NCBI GenBank assembly: GCA_041738715.1
Contig: JBGSPI010000017.1
Location: 59,747-123,746 of the forward strand
DNA: 64,000 nucleotides
DNA from: Chamaesiphon sp041738715
Lineage (GTDB): Bacteria > Cyanobacteriota > Cyanobacteriia > Cyanobacteriales > Chamaesiphonaceae
Direction: 5' to 3'
The number at the start of each line of letters is the position of its first letter. Within the stretch, counting starts at the first letter, position 1. A model generated the notes under the pieces. That model worked only from the letters and a program-made list of their open reading frames with translations. It was not told where the DNA came from and searched no databases. Made by a program: the position numbers and the translations under genes. Below, in pieces: positions 44,728 through 53,188 of this stretch.

Positions 44728-46371
44728 ATGGTAAATGTGGTAGCGGAATCTTCAACTTATCCAGACGATTTCCTGAGTATTAGCGATCGTCTAACAACCG
44801 ATCCGATTATTGCGGCGATCGATGTTGGCACCAATTCGATCCACATGGTCGTAGTCAGAATTAAAGCTAGCTTACCAGCCTTTACGATTATCGCCCGTGA
44901 GAAGGAGACCGTGCGGTTAGGGGATCGCGATCTCCAGACGGGCAACCTCACCCCAGAAGCGATCGACAGGGCTTTGAATGCGCTCCAACGCTGTCAGGAG
45001 ATTGCCAAAAGTCTCAATGCTCAACAGATTTTAGCTGTAGCGACTAGTGCGGTTCGAGAAGCTCCCAATGGATATGAGTTTATCCGCCAGATTGAGTCAG
45101 AATTAGGTTTATCTGTTAATCTCATTTCTGGACAGGAGGAGGCGCGACGGATTTATCTGGGTGTTCTTTCTGGAGTCGAATTTAACAATGAACCTCATCT
45201 GATTATTGATATTGGCGGTGGCTCCACTGAACTAATCTTAGGCGATAGTCACGCACCCCGCACCCTCAGCAGTACCAAAATTGGCGCGGTTCGGTTAACC
45301 AGTGAATTGATCACCAGTAATCCTGTCAGCGATCGAGAATTTATCTATTTACAAGCCTTTGTGCGCGGACAATTAGAACGTTCGATCGAAGATATTCAAG
45401 CCAATCTTCAGCCAGGTGAAATTCCCAAAATGATCGGCACGGCGGGAACTATTGAAACGCTTGCCACAATTTTGAATTTGGATAAACAGGGTAATGCGCC
45501 GAACCGGATTCATGGTTGTCAGATCCAGCTTCCGGCTTTACGCACTCTGATTAATCGCTTGCGGCGGATGACGGTTGCCGAGCGGATGACAATTGAGGGT
45601 ATCTCAGATCGACGAGCCGAAATTATCATTGCCGGTGGGGTGGTGTTGCAAGAAGCAATGGCGATGTTGGGGCTTCAATCGCTGTCTGTGTGCGAACACA
45701 GTCTACGTGAAGGGGTGATTGTTGATTGGATGCTCACTCACGGTTTGATCGAGAATCGACTCAAATATCAGGGTTCGATTCGCGAACGAAATACCCTGCA
45801 AATTGCTGGTAAATATGGTGTAGATATTCCCCATAGTCAGCGCGTCGCGGAACTCGCGCTGAGTTTATTCGATCAGACTTATCCGGCTTTACACCGTTGG
45901 GATAAAACTAGCCGACAACTGCTCTGGAGTGCGGCAATTCTTCACAATAGCGGTCATTTTGTCAGTCATGATGCTCACCATAAGCATTCTTATTATCTGA
46001 TTCGATATGGTGAGTTACTGGGTTATACGGAAACCGAAATTGAGTTAATCGCTAATATTGCCCGTTATCACCGCAAAAGTCCACCCAAAAAGAAACATCA
46101 AAATTTACAAAATTTATCCAAAGAACAACGTGTGCTCGTATCGCAGTTGAGTGCAATTTTACGGTTAGCTGTTGCGCTCGATCGACGGAGAATTGGCGCA
46201 ATTGATCGAGTGATTTTTCAGTGCAATCCCACAGATCCAAACTGTGAACTGATCTTTTTTCCCAAAGATCCCGATGATGAATGTGTACTGGAATGTTGGA
46301 GTTTAGATTATAAAAAACCGGTTTTTGAAGCTGAATTTAATCTCAAACTATCGATCGTCAGAGGTCAATAA
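44728..46371 (+). CDS. ppx: Exopolyphosphatase / Ppx-GppA family
   Basis: A 547-residue enzyme of the actin-like ATPase fold. The first phosphate loop AAIDVGTNSIHMVV lies at about 29-42 and the second, IDIGGGSTELI, at about 155. The third part (TAGTIETLA) and the C-terminal HD-type helical region (HNSGHFVSHDAHHKHS, about 412) are present. It removes terminal phosphates from polyphosphate and may also act on pppGpp, which would tie it to rel in this window. The stop lies 97 nt from the convergent amine oxidase. Confidence 0.93.
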   Translation: MVNVVAESSTYPDDFLSISDRLTTDPIIAAIDVGTNSIHMVVVRIKASLPAFTIIAREKETVRLGDRDLQTGNLTPEAIDRALNALQRCQEIAKSLNAQQILAVATSAVREAPNGYEFIRQIESELGLSVNLISGQEEARRIYLGVLSGVEFNNEPHLIIDIGGGSTELILGDSHAPRTLSSTKIGAVRLTSELITSNPVSDREFIYLQAFVRGQLERSIEDIQANLQPGEIPKMIGTAGTIETLATILNLDKQGNAPNRIHGCQIQLPALRTLINRLRRMTVAERMTIEGISDRRAEIIIAGGVVLQEAMAMLGLQSLSVCEHSLREGVIVDWMLTHGLIENRLKYQGSIRERNTLQIAGKYGVDIPHSQRVAELALSLFDQTYPALHRWDKTSRQLLWSAAILHNSGHFVSHDAHHKHSYYLIRYGELLGYTETEIELIANIARYHRKSPPKKKHQNLQNLSKEQRVLVSQLSAILRLAVALDRRRIGAIDRVIFQCNPTDPNCELIFFPKDPDDECVLECWSLDYKKPVFEAEFNLKLSIVRGQ

Positions 46372-46402
46372 AATATCAATTTTACTAGTTAATTGAAACT
46401 AT

Positions 46403-46438
46403 CACTCGCTCGGTGTTCGATAATTCAGCCGTAGAGTG
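46403..46438. terminator. Hairpin between ppx and the amine oxidase gene
   Basis: CACTC with GAGTG and, inside, CGG with CCG (interrupted) form an imperfect hairpin of 36 nt in the gap between two convergent stops. A terminator function is likely but no T run is present. Confidence 0.4.
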
Positions 46439-46468
46439 TCGTGGATCACAATTTGGGGTAGCACCAGA

Positions 46469-47842
46469 TTATCTGCTCAAGATTTCTTTGGCTGCATGCA
46501 GACCAGATAAATATGCACCGTGCGCAGTTCCGAAATAGTCCTGATTCGATGCTTCGCCCGCGAAAAATACCGACCTTCCCAGTGGTGCAGCCAGCTCTTG
46601 ACGCATCCTTGGTACTGCGCCAACAGGATTATATGAATACGAACCCAACGAGAACGGATCGGTTGCCCAACGGGTAATTTGATAGTCAATGGGGTCAGGA
46701 ATGCTGACTCCATAAATTTTCCTTAAGGTTTGCATTGCACTCGCAACGATTTGTTGATCTGACCATGCTTCAATCGCTCTGCCCTGCTCGGCAGCATTAA
46801 ATCCTAGCAGTATGGGCATATTAGCTACTCGCTTGAAGCTCACCCACTCTGTCCACTCACCATGACTTGCCGAAATATACTCTAACCAATCAACATCAGC
46901 AGTCCAAAAAACATCGGGAAATCGAAGATAGCATTTGTTCAGGACACCCATACCCAGTTTGGCGATCGCATTCTGTTTGTTCTGGGGTAATTCAGGGGTG
47001 AAACGAACCTTTCCCGCTTGCAAAACCCCTAGCGGCAGAGTGACTATAATACAATCGGCTAAAAACTCGGTTTTTTGAGTAATCACCCGAACGGGCGATT
47101 GATGCCATTGAATTTCTTTGACGACCTGACCCAGTTCGATCTGTAGTCCTTGGGCTAGAAACTCTGGAATAACTCTAAATCCTTGCACGAATAGATCATC
47201 ATTGCCATCAAATTCTTTGGCACTGTCATACCATTGTGCAGAGAGTCTTTCAGTGCTTCCCGAATACTCCTGTTCGATCTCACCACTCAGAATAAAGTTG
47301 ATGAAGCGGTATGACTCTGAGGATTTGTCAAATTGACCCATCAACGGTTCGATCGCTTGTCGAATCGAGACATCTGGATCTTTGTTCTGAGCCTTCTTCA
47401 AGTTCCCGAACACTTGCTTCCTCAAATCTTTTAGGCGGACTTCTTCCACCTTGGAAAGTGGCTGTCCCGATGTATTGTAAGTTACTGTCCTGTTGTAACT
47501 AGTTGTGAGCCGTTTAGCATTAATTTGTTTAGCCAAATCAGTTAACGGATTGCCCTGAGTTCCATGTATCCATGTTGCGCCAAAATCCAGGGGTATATCA
47601 GTCCACTTAGAACTTGTCCAAATTCGACCACCGATTCGTTCGCGAGCTTCAACCACAACAACTTCATGTCCTTGTCTGTGCAGTTCCCGTGCAGCCGCAA
47701 GACCAGATAATCCAGCACCGATCACCACAATCCGCTTCTGATTGGCTGTCGCTGGATATCTTTGTGATTCTTCTCCATTGGCGATATTGACTGATCCCAT
47801 CAGTGTCCAACCAAATATCTTCAGGAAATTTCGCCTATCCAT
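46469..47842 (-). CDS. Flavin monoamine oxidase family protein, Tat-exported
   Basis: 457 residues from the ATG at 47842. The start MDRRNFLKIFGW is a twin-arginine signal (RRNFLK followed by a hydrophobic stretch), so it is exported folded with its FAD. FAD-binding motif VVIGAGLSGLAAAREL (about 40-55) and GGRIWT follow; the C-terminal FAVSFAGEA-like segment reads VFFAGEASNQDYFGTAHGAY. It resembles polyamine/L-amino acid oxidases; the substrate is not known. The frame is open 15 codons further through the attC arm, but that part is not protein. It begins 27 nt beyond the attC site. Confidence 0.88.
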   Translation of the reverse strand: MDRRNFLKIFGWTLMGSVNIANGEESQRYPATANQKRIVVIGAGLSGLAAARELHRQGHEVVVVEARERIGGRIWTSSKWTDIPLDFGATWIHGTQGNPLTDLAKQINAKRLTTSYNRTVTYNTSGQPLSKVEEVRLKDLRKQVFGNLKKAQNKDPDVSIRQAIEPLMGQFDKSSESYRFINFILSGEIEQEYSGSTERLSAQWYDSAKEFDGNDDLFVQGFRVIPEFLAQGLQIELGQVVKEIQWHQSPVRVITQKTEFLADCIIVTLPLGVLQAGKVRFTPELPQNKQNAIAKLGMGVLNKCYLRFPDVFWTADVDWLEYISASHGEWTEWVSFKRVANMPILLGFNAAEQGRAIEAWSDQQIVASAMQTLRKIYGVSIPDPIDYQITRWATDPFSLGSYSYNPVGAVPRMRQELAAPLGRSVFFAGEASNQDYFGTAHGAYLSGLHAAKEILSR

Positions 47843-47868
47843 AAATGACCTTAACCACACAAGTCTCT

Positions 47869-47954
47869 GCCCAACGTTCGCAATCACCGGACTCAGATAA
47901 ATCTATCTATCAACTATTAAACTCCAAAGTTCCGGTGCATTGCGCTTGTTAGAT
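47869..47954 (-). other. Integron-type attC recombination site
   Basis: An 86-nt site read on the - strand: R'' ATCTAAC, spacer AAG, L'' CGCAATGCACCGG, loop of about 36 nt, L' CCGGTGATTGCG, spacer AAC, R' GTTGGGC. R'' and R' fit RYYYAAC and GTTRRRY. L'' and L' pair over 12 bases with one extra base (C in the left arm), which is the extrahelical base expected of attC, and the 3-nt spacers are unpaired. This is the canonical layout for folded single-strand substrates of an integron integrase. It lies 3 nt after the stop of the HEPN-like gene, as in a gene cassette. No integrase is in the window. Confidence 0.85.
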
Positions 47955-47957
47955 TCT

Positions 47958-48731
47958 TTACCATAATGATAGTTGTGCGCCTGCATCTTGTGTAGCTAGA
48001 TGGCAGTCGCTCAAAGCGATCCACAGGGGTACTTCCTCTTCCTCCAGATCCTGATTCCAGGAATACGGAATTTCCAAATCTGAATGTTTAAAATAGGTCA
48101 ACAGTAACATCTGAATGGAAAGAAGTACTATTCTCGTAGCGTGGCTTACCATATCCTGATGATCGCTAATAGGCTGGTTTTCTTCATCCGGCTCAGGAAA
48201 ACTCAAGCTTCCGTGAGCAAACAAATTTCTCAGCTCGTATACAGTGAACAAACCATAACCTGCACCCTCAGATTGATTGAAGCGATTCTCTACCGACTCA
48301 TAGCCAAGACATGAACTTGCAGCTAACCTAAAAGCACTTACTTCCTCACAAAAGAAAGATGGAAGAGGTTTTATCTCGAAGTATTTTTGAAGGGAATAGC
48401 AAGCATTGCTAATTTTTCTACGTTTTGACTTGTCTGGATGCTTGGGCGGGTTAATGTAATTTAGGCAAGATTCCAATCCTCCCCAAACGAAATTAAACCT
48501 CGACAACTCTGAAACAAATCCGTTCATCAGTTTTTCTCTGGCCATACTGTATTCATCAGCGTCTCTGCAATATCCAAATCCATGATCAAACTGAATTATA
48601 TCAACTTCAACATTTTTAATGGCAGCAGCCAATTGCAGCCACTCAGCCACATTTCCCCACTCATGAACTAGCTCTGAATAACCGAGAATCCCGACTAGTC
48701 TTGAACAATGATTTTTTAAATCCACAAGCAT
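47958..48731 (-). CDS. HEPN-like protein in a probable integron cassette
   Basis: A 257-residue protein, not named. Near residue 168 it has ELRNLFAHGS, which carries R-x4-H (Arg168, His173), the HEPN ribonuclease signature, in a helical context, preceded by helices rich in Phe and Tyr. It is read as an apea-like HEPN domain. HEPN proteins are often toxin or defence RNases. The gene ends 3 nt before an attC site and begins 8 nt after a GTTAGGC, so it fits an integron cassette. Unlike neighbours it has no CGATCG site over 774 nt, consistent with recent arrival. The link to defence is inference. Confidence 0.7.
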   Translation of the reverse strand: MLVDLKNHCSRLVGILGYSELVHEWGNVAEWLQLAAAIKNVEVDIIQFDHGFGYCRDADEYSMAREKLMNGFVSELSRFNFVWGGLESCLNYINPPKHPDKSKRRKISNACYSLQKYFEIKPLPSFFCEEVSAFRLAASSCLGYESVENRFNQSEGAGYGLFTVYELRNLFAHGSLSFPEPDEENQPISDHQDMVSHATRIVLLSIQMLLLTYFKHSDLEIPYSWNQDLEEEEVPLWIALSDCHLATQDAGAQLSLW

Positions 48732-48739
48732 AGCTAATT

Positions 48740-48842
48740 GCCTAACTATTTATTAGACGGACAACTTTCCGTATAACACCCCAAATTGGGTGAATAGCCC
48801 GATAGTTGTCCGCATATCCCCTAGCAAATAGGGGTGTTAGCC
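48740..48842 (-). other. Possible second, imperfect attC site
   Basis: On the - strand: GGCTAAC (48836-48842), a small hairpin CCCCTA/TAGGGG, then L''-like CGGACAACT (48804-48812), a loop, L'-like AGTTGTCCG (48758-48766) and R' GTTAGGC (48740-48746). R' matches GTTRRRY; R'' GGCTAAC pairs with it at six of seven places but breaks the RYYYAAC rule at position 2, and the spacers are long. It would be the upstream border of the HEPN cassette. Alternatively it is part of a palindromic MITE with a chance GTTAGGC. Confidence 0.35.
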
Positions 48843-48889
48843 CGACAATTATCTGCATAACACCCTAAATTGGGTACTTATGCGGATAA
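48758..48889. repeat. Cluster of nested palindromic repeats
   Basis: Contains CGGACAACT/AGTTGTCCG (48758-48812), CCCCTA/TAGGGG around 48818-48834, and TTATCTGCATAA/TTATGCGGATAA (48849-48889), plus ACCCAATTTGGGGTGT-type repeats (ACACCCCAAATTGGGTG and ACACCCTAAATTGGGTA) in two copies. The two outer units are related, giving a duplicated palindromic block. It lies between cbiG-C and the HEPN gene and overlaps the doubtful second attC. Confidence 0.7.
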
Positions 48890-48930
48890 GATTCAGTCTA
48901 AATCCTATTGATTTACGGTAGTGTAATTCT

Positions 48931-49374
48931 CTAACATTTTGTAATGTTTTTGCTATTTTCATGATCGCTATCACTGTTCGCGGCAATGGCGATCGTGATA
49001 TATCCAGATTGAGGAGTTAGGCGAAATTTCTGTTTCGGAATTAATAATACTGGAGATCTGGCAGCACAAAGAGCCGCCGCCTCGGCGATACTAGCAGACC
49101 CCACCAAATTGGCAACTATAGTAGATGGTTGAGTAACAGAAACGGAATTTAGCCGTTCTAGGCTATAAATTTTTAAAAACCAACCGAATTCGCGACAATA
49201 ATCGACTAAACCCACCTCATCAGCCTTGCGATCGAGTGTAGCAAGCCCCGCAATTGTGGCAAGATCTAGATCGTACTTGTGAAAGACCCATTCGATCGCC
49301 TGTCCGATCTCATCTCTCTTCACCCCTCGCTGACAGCCAATCCCCACCCACAACACCCTCGAACTATCCTCCAT
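48931..49374 (-). CDS. CbiG C-terminal / CobE family cobalamin protein
   Basis: 147 residues: VLWVGIGCQRGVKRDEIGQA is the CbiG C-terminal signature, followed by LATLDRKADEVGLVDYC and SASIAEAAALCAA. This domain is involved in opening the C20 ring (acetaldehyde release) in the anaerobic cobalamin path, and can stand alone. The ATG at 49372-49374 (- strand) overlaps the rsmI ATG in CATG. A GTG five codons upstream could be used instead. No other cobalamin genes are here. Confidence 0.82.
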   Translation of the reverse strand: MEDSSRVLWVGIGCQRGVKRDEIGQAIEWVFHKYDLDLATIAGLATLDRKADEVGLVDYCREFGWFLKIYSLERLNSVSVTQPSTIVANLVGSASIAEAAALCAARSPVLLIPKQKFRLTPQSGYITIAIAANSDSDHENSKNITKC

Positions 49375-50251
49375 GTCAAACGAAATCACTGGTCAAACTC
49401 TATATCTAGTTGGTACACCCATCGGTAATCTTGGTGACATGACCATGCGCGGGTTGGAAGTACTCAAGGGTGTAGATGCGATCGCGGCTGAAGATACCCG
49501 CCATACGGGAAAATTACTGCACCACTTTCAGATCAAAACGCCCCAAATCAGCTATCACCAGCATAACGAACAACAACGGATTCCCGAACTAATTGGCCAA
49601 CTACAAGCAGGTAAATCGATCGCCCTGGTCACCGATGCGGGAATGCCCGGTATCTCCGATCCTGGCTATCTGCTCGTCTCAGCTTGCGTTGCTGCTGGAA
49701 TTCGCGTTATTCCGATTCCAGGGGTGACAGCGGTGATTACAGCGGTCAGTGCGTCAGGATTACCGAGCGATCGATTTGTCTTTGAAGGCTTTTTACCAGT
49801 AAAGGGACAAGAACGCCGTGACAGGTTACAATCAGTTTCCGGCGATTCGCGCACATTAGTATTTTATGAATCGCCCCACCGTTTGCGCCAGACTTTAGCC
49901 GACTTTGCCGCAACATTTGGGGTGGAGCGAAACATCGTCTTAGGTCGAGAATTAACTAAATTACACGAAGAATTTTGGCGGGGGGAAATTGGCGCAGCGA
50001 TCGAGCATTATACTCGCGTCGAACCCCAAGGTGAGTATACTATTGTCCTCGCTGGAGCCGCCGTTAGCCATCCGACATTATCCGATGAAGCGATCGATCG
50101 CGCTTTAGTTGAATTGATGCTAGCCGGAACATCGCGTTCCCAAGCTAGTCGGATTGTCGCCGAACAGATCTCCCAGTCGCGGAAGTATGTCTATCAACTA
50201 GCACTAGCGATCGATCTAGATGCGGCGAGAAACGCGATCGATCGAGTCTAG
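49373..50251 (+). CDS. rsmI: 16S rRNA (cytidine1402-2'-O)-methyltransferase
   Basis: A 292-residue SAM-dependent methyltransferase of the tetrapyrrole-methylase fold. It methylates the ribose of C1402 at the decoding centre. Seen: LYLVGTPIGNLGDMTMRGL (about 10-28), AEDTRHTGKLL (about 38), ALVTDAGMPGISDPG (about 85) and FYESPHRLRQTL (about 163). Length is normal. Its start lies in a CATG shared with the divergent cbiG-C, and its TAG shares CTAG with the convergent fabD stop. Confidence 0.94.
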   Translation: MSNEITGQTLYLVGTPIGNLGDMTMRGLEVLKGVDAIAAEDTRHTGKLLHHFQIKTPQISYHQHNEQQRIPELIGQLQAGKSIALVTDAGMPGISDPGYLLVSACVAAGIRVIPIPGVTAVITAVSASGLPSDRFVFEGFLPVKGQERRDRLQSVSGDSRTLVFYESPHRLRQTLADFAATFGVERNIVLGRELTKLHEEFWRGEIGAAIEHYTRVEPQGEYTIVLAGAAVSHPTLSDEAIDRALVELMLAGTSRSQASRIVAEQISQSRKYVYQLALAIDLDAARNAIDRV

Positions 50252-51135
50252 CTTTGCAGTAATTCAAGATCGGCACTTTTAGCCACCTGCACCACCTTCA
50301 TGCCCTCACAAGTGCGACCAATTAAGCCAGAGAGGACTTTGCCTGGGCCAACTTCGATCGTGCGTTCTACACCCAATTCAGCCAGTTGGAGCGAGATTTC
50401 TCGCCATCTGACCGATCCGGTAATTTGTCTGTCCACTCGTTCTTTTAATTCACTGCCATCAGTTGCCGCGATCGGTGATACATTCGATAGCACGGGAATT
50501 TGAGCATCATGGAAGGTAACTGGCTCCAATAACTTACTAAATTCGGTGGCGGCTGTTGCCATTAAGGGTGAATGAAAAGCACCGGAAACATTCAAGGGGA
50601 TGGCGCGTTTAACTTTGATTTTGGCGAGTAGATTGGTAATGCCTTCCGCTGTACCCGAAATTACCACTTGCGCGGTACTATTATCATTAGCCAGAACAAC
50701 ATCTGCTGTGTCGGCGATTGCTGATTCTAGTTGCTCGCGATCGAACCCAATCAGCGCAGTCATTTTCCCGCCGGAGATCGCATCCATCAATTCAGCCCGA
50801 CGTTTGACCAATTGCAGCCCTGTTTCAAAGTCAAACACACCAGCTGTATATAAGGCAACATATTCACCTAAACTATGCCCAGCGACAACAACCGGAGTCA
50901 ATCCTTGTTGTTTGAGCAAGTCAACTAAAATACTTTCAACTACATATAAACAGGGTTGAGTATAGCGAGTACTTGCCAATTTCACTTCATCATTTTGGCA
51001 GATATCAACTACCGACCAGCCGAGGATTTTTTCTGCTCGATCGAATGTTTTTTTCGCTGTCTCTATTGCGAATAAATCTACTCCCATCCCTAATACTTGT
51101 GAACCTTGTCCGGGAAATACCCATGCTGTTTTCAT
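50248..51135 (-). CDS. fabD: Malonyl CoA-acyl carrier protein transacylase
   Basis: A 295-residue enzyme that loads malonyl groups onto ACP for fatty acid synthesis. Seen: WVFPGQGSQVLGMG (3-18), the nucleophile Ser88 in GHSLGEYVAL, and the catalytic His in SGAFHSPLM near residue 190. Length is normal. It lies downstream of plsX, fabH and the AAA+/M41 gene in the same direction, so it likely belongs to the usual plsX-fabH-fabD cluster with an inserted protease gene. Stop overlaps rsmI by 4 nt (CTAG). Confidence 0.95.
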   Translation of the reverse strand: MKTAWVFPGQGSQVLGMGVDLFAIETAKKTFDRAEKILGWSVVDICQNDEVKLASTRYTQPCLYVVESILVDLLKQQGLTPVVVAGHSLGEYVALYTAGVFDFETGLQLVKRRAELMDAISGGKMTALIGFDREQLESAIADTADVVLANDNSTAQVVISGTAEGITNLLAKIKVKRAIPLNVSGAFHSPLMATAATEFSKLLEPVTFHDAQIPVLSNVSPIAATDGSELKERVDRQITGSVRWREISLQLAELGVERTIEVGPGKVLSGLIGRTCEGMKVVQVAKSADLELLQS

Positions 51136-51177
51136 AGTTTTTTTTATTATTAACGTAAATTGCGGGGTAGACGGTAG

Positions 51178-51192
51178 AGCAGCGACGCTGCT
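51178..51192. repeat. Perfect palindrome AGCAGCG-A-CGCTGCT
   Basis: A 15-nt palindrome just 3' of the AAA+/M41 stop codon and 43 nt upstream of the fabD start, with pairing continuing outward as GTAG/CTAC. It could be an attenuator or RNA-stability hairpin between the two genes; no T run follows. Confidence 0.45.
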
Positions 51193-51195
51193 TTG

Positions 51196-53091
51196 CTACT
51201 CCCTACTGCCTACCACCTCTTGAGTGGATTTCGGATCTAGTAAGAACTGATTGTAAGCCGGAATCTTCAAGAAGCCTTCCGCCTCTACCACAACCTCTAC
51301 GCCATGGTTTTGTCCGATTGCTGCCACTTCTTTAGCGGCTAAACTACCAGTAGCTGCCAATTTCCAAGCCAATTCCTGCAATAGTTGCTTGTGCGAAGAT
51401 ATTAGCTCCCGAGTTTCCGACACCATTTGCGCCACCATTTTTTCAATATCCACATCAGTTGCTTTCATCTCCATACTATGACCGTATTCTAGAGTATAAT
51501 TAGCCTGAAATCGTTCATCAAAACCATATCGTCGAATATAATCGATCGCGAGTTTTGTGGCTTGTTCCCGATCGTGAATTCGCCCGATCGAAGCTAATTC
51601 TCGCCCAAAAATAATCTCTTCAGCAATCCCTCCAGCGAGATAAATTTTAATCTGGTGCAAGAGATTTACTTGATTATCATAAATCTGGTGTGGGAAGGTA
51701 AAACCCCCAGCATAACTACTAGCCAATTTTGATTTGAGTTGCAATGGTGCCAATCCAAATAAAATCATATAGGCGACAGCATGACCTGCTTCATGAACGC
51801 TGATATTGGCGATTGTTTCTTGGAGATTACTTTGGCGAATTTTATCGATTCGACCAACAAATGGGAGTTCTTCTAATTTATCTCCAATCATCGCGGTAAT
51901 TTGGGATCGATCGAAGTCATAGGCAATATTGATTTGTTTATGTCCACCTAGTAATGCTGTAAATAAAAACTTTGAGAGGTTTGTTTCAAGAATATCGATC
52001 GAACTCGAAAAAACTGGGCGGACTCCTTGAACTGGGAAGACACCATTACGATAGATTAACGAGTGAATCGATCGATCGACAGTGACTGTCACATCAAATT
52101 TATTTTGGGTATTAGCAATCACCCGATTTACTTCATTTTCGATCAACCGTTCAAAATCACATTTTTTCAAGCTGGCATAAATAAGATGAATATTGCCAAA
52201 TCTAGCCACCTGTTCGGGTCTAAAATTTTTGCTGAGAGCATTCTTGATATCCACCATGGTAATCTTTTTGGTGAACGCATGAAAAATATCTGCATCCACA
52301 TCAGATTCGGAGATTTGGGTCGCCATGGCAAAGGCTTCATCCAAGTTACCACTAATAATCAACAGAGTTTTGGAGTGATCTACTGGTTCATAAACTTTCT
52401 TCTTTTGTTTCGCTTGTCGAATCTGTTCGATCATCTGCACCTGGGTCATATCGGCGAGATCGGCTACGTCACCATCAAGCTGTAAAATAGATTTCAGACT
52501 ACGGGCATCATAAAAACCCATTGTTGGGTTTTCATCTACATCTTCTTCGCCTCGTTCTTTGCGTTTTTTGATGCTTTTCTGCTGATACAAATAGTCCTGA
52601 ATATAATAATCCAGATCGTCTTTCATCCGCTTGGATAATTTACCATCACTGAGTAACTCCCAGAAATCCGTAAATCGTGAAGATTGAACCGGACTACCAT
52701 CGTTATTAATTGTATTAAATCGCTGAATTTCATCAAATAAAACAATCGCTGGTTTGCCATCGCTAATTCCATTACTATTCATTACCGCTCCCACCGAACT
52801 TTCCCAGGAACTACCCTCGCTGTGGCTGAGTTCTATTTCCACAAACCGATCCTGAAAATTCAGACATTTAACTAATCGGCGGACTAAATCAGTTTTACCT
52901 ACCCCCGTCATTCCCCACAAATTAATAATGATTGGTCGAGTGAGAATTTCCGGCATCAAGTACCAAATCTGAATATAGTTGAGCAGATCGTCGATTGTTT
53001 CATCAATCCCCACAAAATGGGTTTTGAGTTCGACTCGCGCCGTTTCTAAAGTTTCCTTCCGCGATTCAATCTGCTGAAAATCTATTTCCAT
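51196..53091 (-). CDS. Clp/Hsp100-type AAA+ ATPase fused to an M41 (FtsH-like) peptidase
   Basis: 631 residues. AAA+ part: Walker A GMTGVGKT (60-67), Walker B AIVLFDE (Asp120, Glu121), sensor 1 LLIISGN (about 243-249), FRPEQVARF (290-298) and a GVRPV sensor 2 (Arg358), all of the Clp/HslU kind. A Lys-rich insertion with RKERGEED lies near 175-185. Peptidase part: ISVHEAGHAVA with His433, Glu434, His437, then YAGGFTF, LAGGIAEEIIFG and the third ligand Asp507 (IHDREQ), all as in FtsH. There are no membrane helices, unlike FtsH, so it is probably soluble. It lies between fabH and fabD, an unusual place for a protease. Confidence 0.85.
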   Translation of the reverse strand: MEIDFQQIESRKETLETARVELKTHFVGIDETIDDLLNYIQIWYLMPEILTRPIIINLWGMTGVGKTDLVRRLVKCLNFQDRFVEIELSHSEGSSWESSVGAVMNSNGISDGKPAIVLFDEIQRFNTINNDGSPVQSSRFTDFWELLSDGKLSKRMKDDLDYYIQDYLYQQKSIKKRKERGEEDVDENPTMGFYDARSLKSILQLDGDVADLADMTQVQMIEQIRQAKQKKKVYEPVDHSKTLLIISGNLDEAFAMATQISESDVDADIFHAFTKKITMVDIKNALSKNFRPEQVARFGNIHLIYASLKKCDFERLIENEVNRVIANTQNKFDVTVTVDRSIHSLIYRNGVFPVQGVRPVFSSSIDILETNLSKFLFTALLGGHKQINIAYDFDRSQITAMIGDKLEELPFVGRIDKIRQSNLQETIANISVHEAGHAVAYMILFGLAPLQLKSKLASSYAGGFTFPHQIYDNQVNLLHQIKIYLAGGIAEEIIFGRELASIGRIHDREQATKLAIDYIRRYGFDERFQANYTLEYGHSMEMKATDVDIEKMVAQMVSETRELISSHKQLLQELAWKLAATGSLAAKEVAAIGQNHGVEVVVEAEGFLKIPAYNQFLLDPKSTQEVVGSRE

Positions 53092-53188
53092 AATTTAGAC
53101 GGTAGGGAGTAGAGACTAGAAAGTAGAGGAGGTGAAGAAGATCGAGAGAATAGAGGATAGGGAACAATTTTCTGCCTACCCTCTACCC

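Noticed and set aside
47843..47887. 15-codon upstream extension of the amine oxidase
   Set aside because: The extension starts with a GTG inside the attC arm and reads the R' box as protein; MDRRNFLK is the proper Tat start.
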